Positions 43,001 to 50,629 of a stretch of DNA of 64,000 nucleotides are shown here, piece by piece; within the stretch, counting starts at the first letter, position 1; each line of letters starts with the position of its first letter. The DNA lies in NCBI GenBank assembly GCA_023386955.1, contig JAEWIS010000053.1, positions 186,001 through 250,000 of the forward strand, read 5' to 3'. Under the pieces are notes generated by a model. It did not search any database, had not been told where the DNA came from, and was given only the letters and a program-made list of their open reading frames with translations. Made by a program: the position numbers and the translations under genes. Origin of the DNA: Bacillota bacterium (GTDB lineage Bacteria > Bacillota > Bacilli > Paenibacillales > NBRC-103111).

Positions 43001-45138
43001 CCGGTTATTATTACAAGGGCTTCTCCGTGAGCCAGCTGGAGCCGGAGTTTCCGCTGGAGGGTCCCAGCGAACCCACCTCCGTTTATTATCACCATATGCC
43101 GGGTCAGCTGGGGCAGACGATGGATTACCTGATCAGCGAGCAAACACTGAAATCCAGCGGAAGCATCTCCTTTCCGGCGGTATTCGAAACCAATTTCCTG
43201 TGGTTCAAATACCATCTCTACGGGCATAAGCCGGGTACCTTCTACGGGAATTCCGGTGTATGGCTATGGATGCCCAAGGGAATTATCCAGACCGGCAATC
43301 CGCAGCTGAACTGGATTACAGCAGAGAGCGGCGACCAGTTCTACATCGGGCTAAGCAACGAATCAACGGAGGCGCAGACGGCCTCGATCACCTTGAATCA
43401 GCAATTGATCGGCTTCAATCCGGCTCTGGAATATCCTGTGACCGTTATCCGGGATAACGGCACACCTGAACAGACGGTGATGCGCAACGGAAGCATTGAC
43501 GTCACCGTCACCAGCCGGGGATTAACGGCAGTTATTGTAGGCGGTCTTGCGATTCAGGTTCCGCAGCACCAAATCAACACGGCTGCAGAGGATACGTCCG
43601 GCGCAAGCTATTTTTTCGATACGCATAGTCCCATCGATGCTGTCAAGAGTATGCTCATCGTTAAACCTGACGAAACCTCTTATAACGCCTATATCCAGGC
43701 CAAAACAGAGCAAGCCTCCATCCTCCACTATTCGCTGGATGGCGGGAGCACGTATACGGCAGCTCCAGATTTGATCTACCCGATGGAATGGTCGATCCGG
43801 GTGAACGACTTGTCCAAAACCTTCACTTATTATGTAGAGTCAGAGGGGAAGCAAACAAGAACGCGAACCCTGTATCTTCCTGACCGGGTAACAGTCCCTC
43901 CAGTCCAGCCGGATTGGCAGCCGGGAGGCTCCATCGTGGTGGATAATACCGAGGCGGAAACAGAGGGCGTCTGGATACGCGATACATCGGGCAACGGATA
44001 CTACTATGACGGCTATGTTTATGTGAAGCCTGTGACGGGTACGGCAACCAGCAGGATTCGCTGGCGGCCGGAGCTGCCCGACAGCGTCACCTACAGCGTC
44101 TATCACAAGCTTCCCCAAATGCCTGCAGGTGAAAACTGGTCAACCAACGCTTCGTTTACGGTTTATTACAACGGAGGCTCGCAGACAGTTACAGTGGATG
44201 AGAAAACCAACGGCGGAGGTTGGGCATATTTGGGCGCATTCCCTTTTGCAGCAGGAAGCAGCGGCTACGTAGAGCTAACGAATCAGGCCAATAACACGCG
44301 GGTTATTGCCGACGCCGTGATGTGGGTAAGTGAAAGTGTACGTCCGCAGTGGCAGTCGGTTGTCCTGAGCTCGGACAAGGCATTTTTGGAAATGACCACT
44401 ACCGCACAGCTGAGTGTAACGGGCTACATGGATAACGGGCTTCCCGGTGATCTAAGCCAAGCACAGGTGGCGTATTACGTGGACAGGCCTGATTTGGCGT
44501 CAGTAGACGGGAATGGGGTGTTGACGCTCCAGCATCTCGACGGGGCAACCGACCAAATCCAGGTATGGGCCGTTGTAACTGTTGACGGAATCATCATGGA
44601 AACCCCTCATGTAGCCATCCCTATAAGGGATTTGATTGTGATCGTGGACAGTACGAATACGGCGGGGCTGTATGTCACGGAGGGCTCATGGAGCCAAAGC
44701 AACCTGTCCGGCTACAAAACAGGCGTGAAATCCCGCTATTCTACGACACAAGGGTCGTCAGCCATGTGGAAGGCCCAGTTTCCGGAGGGGAATTATACAG
44801 TCTCCCTCTACAACCTTGTCCACACCGTATCCCAGGACAAGAATATAAAGGTGGAGGTGAAGCATAAAACCGGCACCGAGGTTATGTACATCGACCAATC
44901 CTCCGGTCCGTCGGGCTGGCTGGAGCTGGGCACCTATGATTTTGCCGGAGACGGCAGCGAATATGTCAAGATGACTAGAGTAACTCCCAGCACCATCGAC
45001 CCGCCAACCCCGGCAGCGGATATGATCTATACCCGGGCGGATGCAGTCCGGTTCCAACGGCATTCCATCAGCCCGGCCGATCATGTGGGTGTGGATGACT
45101 TGTCGTTGCCCATCAACGGAGCTATGAAGGAGCACTAG
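40096..45138 (+). CDS. Large secreted multimodular protein with four golvesin-like domains
   Basis: A 1680-residue secreted protein with a signal peptide (about 1-30). Modules, by sequence: golvesin-like domains at about 32-192 and 193-335 (near copies, sharing WNP-LEAG-A-ISLYK-DWA-KAD and EF(V)R-TRVQ), a central region 345-1155, a small beta domain (1190-1265), golvesin-like 3 (1275-1412), a BIG2/Ig-like module (1417-1513) and golvesin-like 4 (1513-1660). The central region starts beta-rich and continues helical with GVLLGAYYLTGDDELYD and YGKLWMEIMELYEETKETKY, which suggests an (alpha/alpha) toroid as in many polysaccharide lyases and hydrolases. I cannot assign a CAZy family. No wall anchor is seen. 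GGGAGG precedes the start. Confidence 0.8.
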   Translation: MFRKLFIICLIAAIVSPLAGGVRNPPAVSAEEVLPYKTIIIDDGSLSIDGAVTSDPTNTFNGYKTTGNWKVSTTVKGYNNSGTRYTDTINNTVTWNPGLKAGTAKISLYKPDWADKADSNVKVEIVHNGMTEVQAIDLRPSAGGAGWVELGDFYFNGVDEEFVRVTRVQATTSTILTRVDAVKFEGHIQQQAIPYNTIIMDDGAEGFSASSGWKTSTGVKGYNNSSTRYTDSINDVITWNPRLEAGRARISLYKLDWAEKADGNVKVEVVHNGSTEVQYIDLRPAAGGTGWIDLGEYDFSGAGSEFVRLTRVQPTTSNILTRVDALKFEGYIRQKAAPLPPLRSRTLPNLTYTDKGSIENNSYKATFYEAAWDGGGKAIVRDLFYKDAATGGWIPANTVPERLEEQWVILDGDAGQQTNYYETMNKSWVTLDSIQFPDGQTAVLTDSSHGEDYDFQTTWSMTQDKPDVSYAFTPRRDGSYVIGYQSFTAEAPAAVNEVLSGFKSHAKMIGTVESTGLWELTAPMSLVEKNDGNGSAFTYGVFVPADELPLEFEPHGRTNGQRLGMSLVNNEGDVQPILYAPQLGAYSRMTAESTYRFHLGLAAQRGSLYDAYENVLRSEYSYTAYRENAAGGSLTDAMFNMIDLLKMEPQGDDSVNYVPSPSGWWSRAKGFIDIENEDTVRTSSNGVLLGAYYLTGDDELYDTRALPAIEFGVSRNGQGWSPTKKPVYSVPSLWKMASLPFDVTTVSALSQLMEGTAGIQELGQEEYRFRNPDESGRGPVIQPLMMYRVTGDTAYLQQAKTAADSYIALNIDTPASVNISQNEFIYHYGKLWMEIMELYEETKETKYLDAAYKEAKRYATMFVARPVPEGITTIPQPNAPYKESFHWPASGKYEYPRDNFPEYETGGVQAENWLISSTGLTFEAGSTDAYYRMNAQEAPFMLRLSQYTGDTLLRDIAHNAVIGRYSNYPGYYYKGFSVSQLEPEFPLEGPSEPTSVYYHHMPGQLGQTMDYLISEQTLKSSGSISFPAVFETNFLWFKYHLYGHKPGTFYGNSGVWLWMPKGIIQTGNPQLNWITAESGDQFYIGLSNESTEAQTASITLNQQLIGFNPALEYPVTVIRDNGTPEQTVMRNGSIDVTVTSRGLTAVIVGGLAIQVPQHQINTAAEDTSGASYFFDTHSPIDAVKSMLIVKPDETSYNAYIQAKTEQASILHYSLDGGSTYTAAPDLIYPMEWSIRVNDLSKTFTYYVESEGKQTRTRTLYLPDRVTVPPVQPDWQPGGSIVVDNTEAETEGVWIRDTSGNGYYYDGYVYVKPVTGTATSRIRWRPELPDSVTYSVYHKLPQMPAGENWSTNASFTVYYNGGSQTVTVDEKTNGGGWAYLGAFPFAAGSSGYVELTNQANNTRVIADAVMWVSESVRPQWQSVVLSSDKAFLEMTTTAQLSVTGYMDNGLPGDLSQAQVAYYVDRPDLASVDGNGVLTLQHLDGATDQIQVWAVVTVDGIIMETPHVAIPIRDLIVIVDSTNTAGLYVTEGSWSQSNLSGYKTGVKSRYSTTQGSSAMWKAQFPEGNYTVSLYNLVHTVSQDKNIKVEVKHKTGTEVMYIDQSSGPSGWLELGTYDFAGDGSEYVKMTRVTPSTIDPPTPAADMIYTRADAVRFQRHSISPADHVGVDDLSLPINGAMKEH

Positions 45139-45157
45139 CTGATTCAATCAGGTAACC

Positions 45158-45195
45158 AAAGGCCGGCCATCCCCGGATGGCTGGCCTTTGGTGTT
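45158..45195 (+). terminator. Long hairpin after the 1680-residue gene
   Basis: CCAAAGGCCGGCCATCC pairs with GGATGGCTGGCCTTTGG; the following T-run is poor. Confidence 0.55.
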
Positions 45196-45207
45196 GGAGG
45201 GGGCACT

Positions 45208-45345
45208 TTCGAAATTTACAAGAAGCTGCTGAAGCTGAAGGAACTGATGAATACGCCGGCCGGACGAAGGAGAGCCGAGGGGCGGCACCGGTTCATGGAG
45301 CAGTACCTGGAGCAGTTTTACGGTGAATGGGACGGCCGGATGTAA
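45208..45345 (+). pseudogene. C-terminal remnant of an HD-superfamily phosphohydrolase
   Basis: The frame ending at TAA 45343-45345 reads FEIYKKLLKLKELMNT, then GRRRAEGRHRFMEQYLEQFY and GEWDG. This is the conserved tail of YpgQ/YedJ-like HD hydrolases (FYEKLLKLKDLMNT...RHxFMExFLxQFYxEW). No HD motif, start codon or ribosome site is upstream; the gene's terminator lies there instead. The 310-bp gap 45139-45448 otherwise holds only the promoter of the next gene. Confidence 0.6.
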
Positions 45346-45361
45346 GGTGCCTTTTGGGACC

Positions 45362-45430
45362 AATCTTAATATTTTGCCAGCGAATCTTAAAAGATTATCA
45401 CTTACCCCAATGAAAGCGCTGTAATAAGAT
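45362..45430 (+). promoter_or_regulatory. Promoter with CTTAA boxes and cre-like site (signature A)
   Basis: CTTAA at 45365 and 45386, 21 bp apart; TAAGAT (-10) at 45425, 39 bp after the proximal box. TGAAAGCGCTGTAA (45411-45424) is cre-like. Aligns gap-free with 28564-28631. Confidence 0.7.
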
Positions 45431-45448
45431 GGAAATGGAGGTGGTGCC

Positions 45449-46525
45449 ATGAGGGCGGGGAAACGGGTGGCATTGTTGACGGCGGCAGTTCTTGCAGTGG
45501 TTGCGGGTGCGGGAGTGTTTGTTGCCCAAAGCGAAACGGGCGAAGCTTCCACGGTTGTGGCCAAGGTAAACGGTATGGGCATCACCGCCGTGGAATTCAG
45601 ACGAGAGCTGGACAACCAGCGTGCGCCGGTTATTGATTATTTCCTCCGGACCTATCAGGCGAATGTGACGGAGGCCTTCTGGGACACCAGCTATGGCGGG
45701 GAAAACCCGGAGATGATGGCGAAGGCCAGGGCCATGGAGGAGCTGGTCAAGCGCAAGGTAGAGCTGGAGCTTGGAAGCCGGAATGGGCTGCTTTCCGGAA
45801 CGGCATATGAGGATCTGCTGGAGCAGATGGACCGGGAAAACAAACGCAGGGGGGAAGCGGTGAAGGCCCGCCAGCCGGTATATGGGCCTGTCCGTTTGGA
45901 AGAGACGGTATTCATTCCCTATTATATGAGCAAGCTGCGCAATGAGCTGAAGGAAAAGGTTGCTGCCGCTGATTTGGGTGTTTCGGAGGAGGAGCTGCTG
46001 CGGCTGAAGGCGCTGGAGAAAAGTCCTGCCCCGCCTGAAACGGAGCGGGTTAGGTTTCGGAAGCTGGCTGCATCCTACCGGGGTGCAGAGCTTATGGGAG
46101 ACGGGGCGCAGGCAAATCAACAAGAGACGTTAGCCCGACTGAAGCAGCAGCTTGAGCAGGCAGCCGGGGAATCCGGGGAAACGGCACTCTCCCGGGGAGG
46201 GGCGGATATCCGGGTGACTGAGGAGGAGCTGAACGGGGAAACGGCGGGCATTTATTTTAAATCCCAGCCTGTGCTGTATGCTGTCCTGGCCGGGGGACTT
46301 CAGGAGGGACAAGCAAGTCCCGTCTTCGACGAAGGCCTGCAGGGCCAGTTGGTGCTGGTGAAGGTGCTGGAACGGGAAAAAGGAGATTCCGGCGGGGGGA
46401 ATGGCGGGAAAGCGCCGGAAGCGGCAGTTTCCTTGGACAGTCTCTATCGGGAATATATCGGGCAGCTTACGGCGGAGGCCGAGGTGATTCTGAGCCAGGG
46501 CTATGATCGTATCCGGATGAAATAA
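45449..46525 (+). CDS. Exported SurA/PrsA-like protein
   Basis: A 358-residue protein with an N-terminal signal or anchor (KRVALLTAAVLAVVAGAGVFVA) and then TVVAKVNGMGITAVEFRREL, the pattern that opens SurA/PrsA-type chaperone domains. A long helical region (AMEELVKRKVELELGSRNGL) follows. The C-terminal half is weakly parvulin-like (PVFDEGLQGQLVLVKVLERE) but I cannot see convincing isomerase catalytic residues. No lipobox, unlike PrsA. GGAGGT precedes the start. It shares promoter signature A with importer 1 and precedes the secreted beta-helix protein by 113 bp, so it may be a dedicated folding helper for it. Confidence 0.6.
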   Translation: MRAGKRVALLTAAVLAVVAGAGVFVAQSETGEASTVVAKVNGMGITAVEFRRELDNQRAPVIDYFLRTYQANVTEAFWDTSYGGENPEMMAKARAMEELVKRKVELELGSRNGLLSGTAYEDLLEQMDRENKRRGEAVKARQPVYGPVRLEETVFIPYYMSKLRNELKEKVAAADLGVSEEELLRLKALEKSPAPPETERVRFRKLAASYRGAELMGDGAQANQQETLARLKQQLEQAAGESGETALSRGGADIRVTEEELNGETAGIYFKSQPVLYAVLAGGLQEGQASPVFDEGLQGQLVLVKVLEREKGDSGGGNGGKAPEAAVSLDSLYREYIGQLTAEAEVILSQGYDRIRMK

Positions 46526-46556
46526 GCGGGAGGTAGATGGTATTGTGAACAGGATC

Positions 46557-46571
46557 TTGAAAGCGGTTACT
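46557..46571 (+). promoter_or_regulatory. cre-like CcpA site
   Basis: TTGAAAGCGGTTACT fits the consensus WTGNAANCGNWNNCW at every position. It lies 68 bp before the beta-helix gene and points to catabolite repression. Confidence 0.6.
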
Positions 46572-46638
46572 GTTGGTTTGGATAACGGCAGTCCCGCGTT
46601 CTTGATATATATTCTACGTTGGGGAGGGAATTGAGGAA

Positions 46639-49600
46639 ATGAAGCTGATGCGGGTTGGATGGTTGCGGCTAATGCTGGTGTTGGCGCTGGTTGTGGCAGG
46701 GATAGGTCCGTGGGCGGCAGCTCCGGAGGTGCAGGCGACAGGGGCGGTCTATTATGTGGATGCTGTTGGAGGCAATGACAACAATGCGGGAACGTCGGCA
46801 GGAACGGCATGGAAAACGCTGGCGAAGGTGAATGCCACTGTGTTTCAGCCGGGTGATGCCATTTTGTTCAAGGCAGACGGGGTATGGACAGGCACGCTTT
46901 CGCCCCAGGGCTCCGGGGTGCAAGGCCAGCCCATCACCATCGATATGTACGGCTCCGGCCGCAAGCCTCTGATCGCCGGAGCAGGCGCTGCTGCTGCGGT
47001 TTATTTCTACAATCAGGAGCAGTGGGAGGTCCGGAATCTGGAAATTACCAACGATTCCGCAACCAAGGGAGTCCGCAGGGGCATCCATGTGGACGGCAGC
47101 AGCGGCACCTGGAGCAATCCCAAGGTGTACCGCCATTTTGTATTCGAGAATCTGGACATCCACCATGTCAAAGGGGATGTGTCTACGGATTACGCCCATA
47201 ACGGAGGCATTATTGTCTGGGGCACAGCATGGGACTACCATGTGGCCGATGTGGTGGTCAAAAACAGCAAAATCTACACGGTAGACAGTGTGGGCATCTA
47301 CATCTACGGTGCCCAGAAGGCGTATTCCTCCGGCTTCCGGGTAGCGGACAATGTCATCTACGATATTGGCGCCGACGGCGCGTTTATTCTGGATACCACC
47401 GGCGGGGTGATTGAAAACAACGTGGTGTACGATACCCACCTCCGGGCCAGCGGGTATCATGTGCCGTTATGGGTTTTCTCCAACAAAAATTCTGTAATCC
47501 AGTTCAATGAGGTCTATAATACCGCCCCGGGCGGAGATGCCATGGCGTATGATGCAGACTATAGAAGCGACGGCACCATCATCCAGTACAATTACAGCCA
47601 CAACAATGCAGGCGGAGCCTTCCTGGTAGTAAATGACGGCACGGTGGCCACCAACTCCAACACGAACACCATCATCAGGTATAATATCAGCCAGAACGAC
47701 GGAGGCGCCGTGTTTAATTTCAGCGGTACACCGGATACCACCACCATTTATAACAATACGGTGTATCTGCCGAGATCCTCTACGGCCAAGGTGGTGGATG
47801 TGCTGAATTGGGGCGGTTATGCCAAGAATACGTACTATTACAATAATCTGATCTATAACCTGGGCTCGGGAGGTTATAATTTCGCCGGCAGCACCAATAA
47901 TGTGTTCGACTATAATCTGTTCTACGGCAATCACCCGACAGGCGAACCGGCAGATGCCCATAAGCAAACCGCGGAGCCGCAGCTGGCTTCTCCGGGCTCG
48001 GGAGGCATCGGCAAGCATACGCTGGCCGGGTATCAGCTGCTGAATACCTCGCCTGCCATTGGCACCGGGAAAATTATTACGAACAACGGCGCTAGAGACT
48101 TCTTCGGCAATCCGGTTGCCGCCGGGACTGCCCCAAATATCGGCGCTTATCAGGGACCGGGGCTTGATCCCAACAATCTGCCGCCTCTTCCCCAGCCTCC
48201 CCAAGAGGAGAATCTGCTGAAGAATGCAGGCTTCGAAGCCGGAGACTTCACCAATTGGCCGACGCATTATAACGGGGCCACGGTTGAAGCGTCCAATGCT
48301 TATGCGGGAGCCTACGCCGCCAAGCTTACCGGCTCTTATGCCGGAGCGGAGCAGACGGTCAGCGGGCTGTATCCCAACACCATCTATAAGCTGTATGCCT
48401 ACGGAAAAAGCACTGGCGGCGGCGATGCGGTGATCGGTGTGAAAAACTACGGCGGCACCGCCAAGGACGTCCATGTGTCCTCCACCGCCTATACCAAAAA
48501 GGAGCTTACCTTCACAACAGGCAGCGATTCCAACAGCGCCACGATCTATCTGTACAAGGCCGGAGGCGGCGGAGAGGTCTGGTTTGACGCACTGGAGCTG
48601 ATTCAATTCAGCGCCGCTCCAGGCGGGCCGTCGGGTCCGGTCTATACGGTAGGGACCAGCGACGAATTTAATGCGGCGGCACTGAACAGCCAATGGCGCT
48701 GGGTCAGAGAAAACAGCGCCAACTGGTCCTTGTCCGCCAATCCGGGCAGCCTGCGCATCGTCAGTGAAGCGGGGGACATTGTGGACGGGGGAGCGACGGC
48801 TAAGAATATTCTCCTGACCGGGGCGCCGGAGGGCAATTGGATGATCGAAACCAAAATGAGCGGCAAACCCTCTGCACGCTGGGCCCAGGGCGGCCTGATC
48901 GCCTATGTGGACGACAGCACCTATTTCCGCATGACCCGGCTTTACGGCAGCGGCAACCAGTTCCAGTTCACCAAACAGATCAATGCCGTGCGGGAGCATA
49001 TGGAGGTCGCCGACACCATCCAATCGGCGGTTTCCTATATGCGGATTTTGAAATACGGCAACACGTACAGCGGCTATTATTCAGCGGACGGGGTGACCTA
49101 CACCCAGGTATGGACCACCCAAACGGCTGACCTGTCCAATCTCAAAATCGGCCTGATAGTGTGTGCGGGAACTGGGCTGACGGCAGACTTTGATTATTTC
49201 CGGATTGTGACGGACGGCCTGACACCTCCCTCCAGCCCAACGCCAACGCCGACACCAACAGCTACACCGACCGCTACTCCAACACCGATTCCTACTCCAA
49301 GTGTAACACCTACTCCAACGCCAACAGCTACACCGACTGCAACACCCACATCAACGCCGACCGCCACACCAACTCCCACACCCGTCGCGGTTACCGGAGT
49401 TGTGCTGAACAAAAGCAATCTGCTGCTGCAGGAGGGCCAAACCTTCACGCTGACGGCTACGGTGGCACCAACCAATGCCTCTAACAAAACCGTGCTGTGG
49501 AGCTCGGATAACCCAACCTCAGTAACGGTGAATGTGTATGGGGTAGTGACGGCAGCAGGACCGGGCACGGCCGTGGTGACCGCTACAACGGCGGATGGCG

Positions 49601-50043
49601 CTAAAACCGCAGCTTGTACGATCAAGGTAGTGGCTGCAGTCAATCTGCTGGCTAACCCTGGGTTTGAGACGGGAGACTTCACCGGCTGGCCCACCCATTT
49701 TACCCAGTCTGCAATTGTCAATTCCAACGCCCGTACGGGTGATTATGCGGCCAGACTGACCACGGCTTATGGAGGCATCGAGCAGTACATCAGCGGACTC
49801 ACGCCTAATACCACCTATGTGCTGAAGGGCTGGGCTAAAGGAACCAACGGGGAGTTCGGCGTCCGCAACTACGGCAGCTATCAGCGCCAGGTTTATGTGA
49901 ATGCGGCAGACTATACCCAGGGTGAAATTACCTTTACCACCGGCAGCACCAATACCACTGTCACTGTTTTTATGTATAAGCGCGCTGCAGCGGGAGAGGT
50001 ATATTTCGATGATTTGGAGCTGATGATTAAGACGCCGCAATAA
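46639..50043 (+). CDS. Secreted parallel beta-helix protein, polysaccharide-lyase-like, with binding modules
   Basis: An 1134-residue secreted protein. After the signal peptide, YYVDAVGGNDNNAGTSAGTAWKTL opens a right-handed beta-helix (about 36-510) with many NxI/VIENN turns, as in pectate-lyase-like and PL9-type enzymes. Then a CBM4/9-like module (524-655), a concanavalin-like module (668-862), a Thr-Pro linker (863-916), a BIG2 module (916-1002) and a second CBM4/9-like module (1001-1134) similar to the first. The catalytic residues of a known lyase family could not be fixed. Start 46639 is preceded by GAGGAA and, further up, GGGGAGGG. It most likely acts on the polysaccharide outside the cell. 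Confidence 0.82.
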   Translation: MKLMRVGWLRLMLVLALVVAGIGPWAAAPEVQATGAVYYVDAVGGNDNNAGTSAGTAWKTLAKVNATVFQPGDAILFKADGVWTGTLSPQGSGVQGQPITIDMYGSGRKPLIAGAGAAAAVYFYNQEQWEVRNLEITNDSATKGVRRGIHVDGSSGTWSNPKVYRHFVFENLDIHHVKGDVSTDYAHNGGIIVWGTAWDYHVADVVVKNSKIYTVDSVGIYIYGAQKAYSSGFRVADNVIYDIGADGAFILDTTGGVIENNVVYDTHLRASGYHVPLWVFSNKNSVIQFNEVYNTAPGGDAMAYDADYRSDGTIIQYNYSHNNAGGAFLVVNDGTVATNSNTNTIIRYNISQNDGGAVFNFSGTPDTTTIYNNTVYLPRSSTAKVVDVLNWGGYAKNTYYYNNLIYNLGSGGYNFAGSTNNVFDYNLFYGNHPTGEPADAHKQTAEPQLASPGSGGIGKHTLAGYQLLNTSPAIGTGKIITNNGARDFFGNPVAAGTAPNIGAYQGPGLDPNNLPPLPQPPQEENLLKNAGFEAGDFTNWPTHYNGATVEASNAYAGAYAAKLTGSYAGAEQTVSGLYPNTIYKLYAYGKSTGGGDAVIGVKNYGGTAKDVHVSSTAYTKKELTFTTGSDSNSATIYLYKAGGGGEVWFDALELIQFSAAPGGPSGPVYTVGTSDEFNAAALNSQWRWVRENSANWSLSANPGSLRIVSEAGDIVDGGATAKNILLTGAPEGNWMIETKMSGKPSARWAQGGLIAYVDDSTYFRMTRLYGSGNQFQFTKQINAVREHMEVADTIQSAVSYMRILKYGNTYSGYYSADGVTYTQVWTTQTADLSNLKIGLIVCAGTGLTADFDYFRIVTDGLTPPSSPTPTPTPTATPTATPTPIPTPSVTPTPTPTATPTATPTSTPTATPTPTPVAVTGVVLNKSNLLLQEGQTFTLTATVAPTNASNKTVLWSSDNPTSVTVNVYGVVTAAGPGTAVVTATTADGAKTAACTIKVVAAVNLLANPGFETGDFTGWPTHFTQSAIVNSNARTGDYAARLTTAYGGIEQYISGLTPNTTYVLKGWAKGTNGEFGVRNYGSYQRQVYVNAADYTQGEITFTTGSTNTTVTVFMYKRAAAGEVYFDDLELMIKTPQ

Positions 50044-50092
50044 AGCCGCAGAGTTTCATTCATAAATAATGGGACGCAATCCCCAAATAGAA

Positions 50093-50127
50093 AATTGGGC
50101 AGATAGTTTTTCTGCCCAGTTTTTTTG
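50093..50127 (+). terminator. Intrinsic terminator
   Basis: Stem TTGGGCAGA / TCTGCCCAG followed by eight T's. Confidence 0.88.
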
Positions 50128-50261
50128 TGTGGTGCGACGGTATTGCAGTCCGGCGGATGTTTGCTCGCTGCCACCCTTTTTGTTCAAATCCCCCGTGTCC
50201 CAGAGCCGATATATGCATCTGCCGGGGACAATTAGCCTCAGCGGGAGGAACGCGAGAATGT

Positions 50262-50444
50262 TAACGGAACTGAGCGACGCTTAAACGGCGAAAATGCCCT
50301 CTGCGGTTTTTTATCGGAACTCTCTGACTCTTAGCGGTAAAGAAGCAGGGTTAAAGCAGCCGAAAGCAGTTGAAAGAGTCGCTGAGTTCCGTTACGTATT
50401 AAACCCGCCGCATTCTTCGGGCTAAGAGTCGCTGAGTTCCGTTA
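50262..50444. repeat. Symmetrical 183-bp intergenic repeat, copy 2
   Basis: Forward motifs TAACGGAACTGAGCGAC (50262) and TATCGGAACTCTCTGAC (50312) are 50 bp apart. Inverted motifs GTCGCTGAGTTCCGTTA end at 50394 and 50444, also 50 bp apart. Outer span 183 bp, inner span 83 bp, common centre 50353. CGGCGAAAA at 50286 recurs at the same offset in copy 3. It lies in the 500-bp gene-free stretch 50128-50629, which otherwise shows only a possible TATAAT before the next gene. Confidence 0.85.
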
Positions 50445-50629
50445 CAGCATTGCCTCTCCACTTGGCGGGCTTTTCGGTTATCCTTTCTTTATTGTTCGGT
50501 GTTTATTGACCTCTGTTATTTTGGCCGTAGAGGAAACGGGGTTTTCATGTTATAATAGGTAACATCAGTTTTGCGGCGAATATACTGTAGCAGAACAAAA
50601 CAACGGCATGTAGAGAAAGGAAGGACGCC

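Noticed and set aside
47467..49023. A 518-codon frame opposite the beta-helix gene
   Set aside because: Sequence is explained by the complementary codons of the repetitive beta-helix; no start signal.
49236..49384. Tandem ACACCNAC-type repeats as a non-coding satellite
   Set aside because: In frame they encode the Thr-Pro linker of the beta-helix protein.
50262..50444. Regularly spaced repeats as a CRISPR array
   Set aside because: Only two units in each direction, with inverted symmetry and no cas genes.
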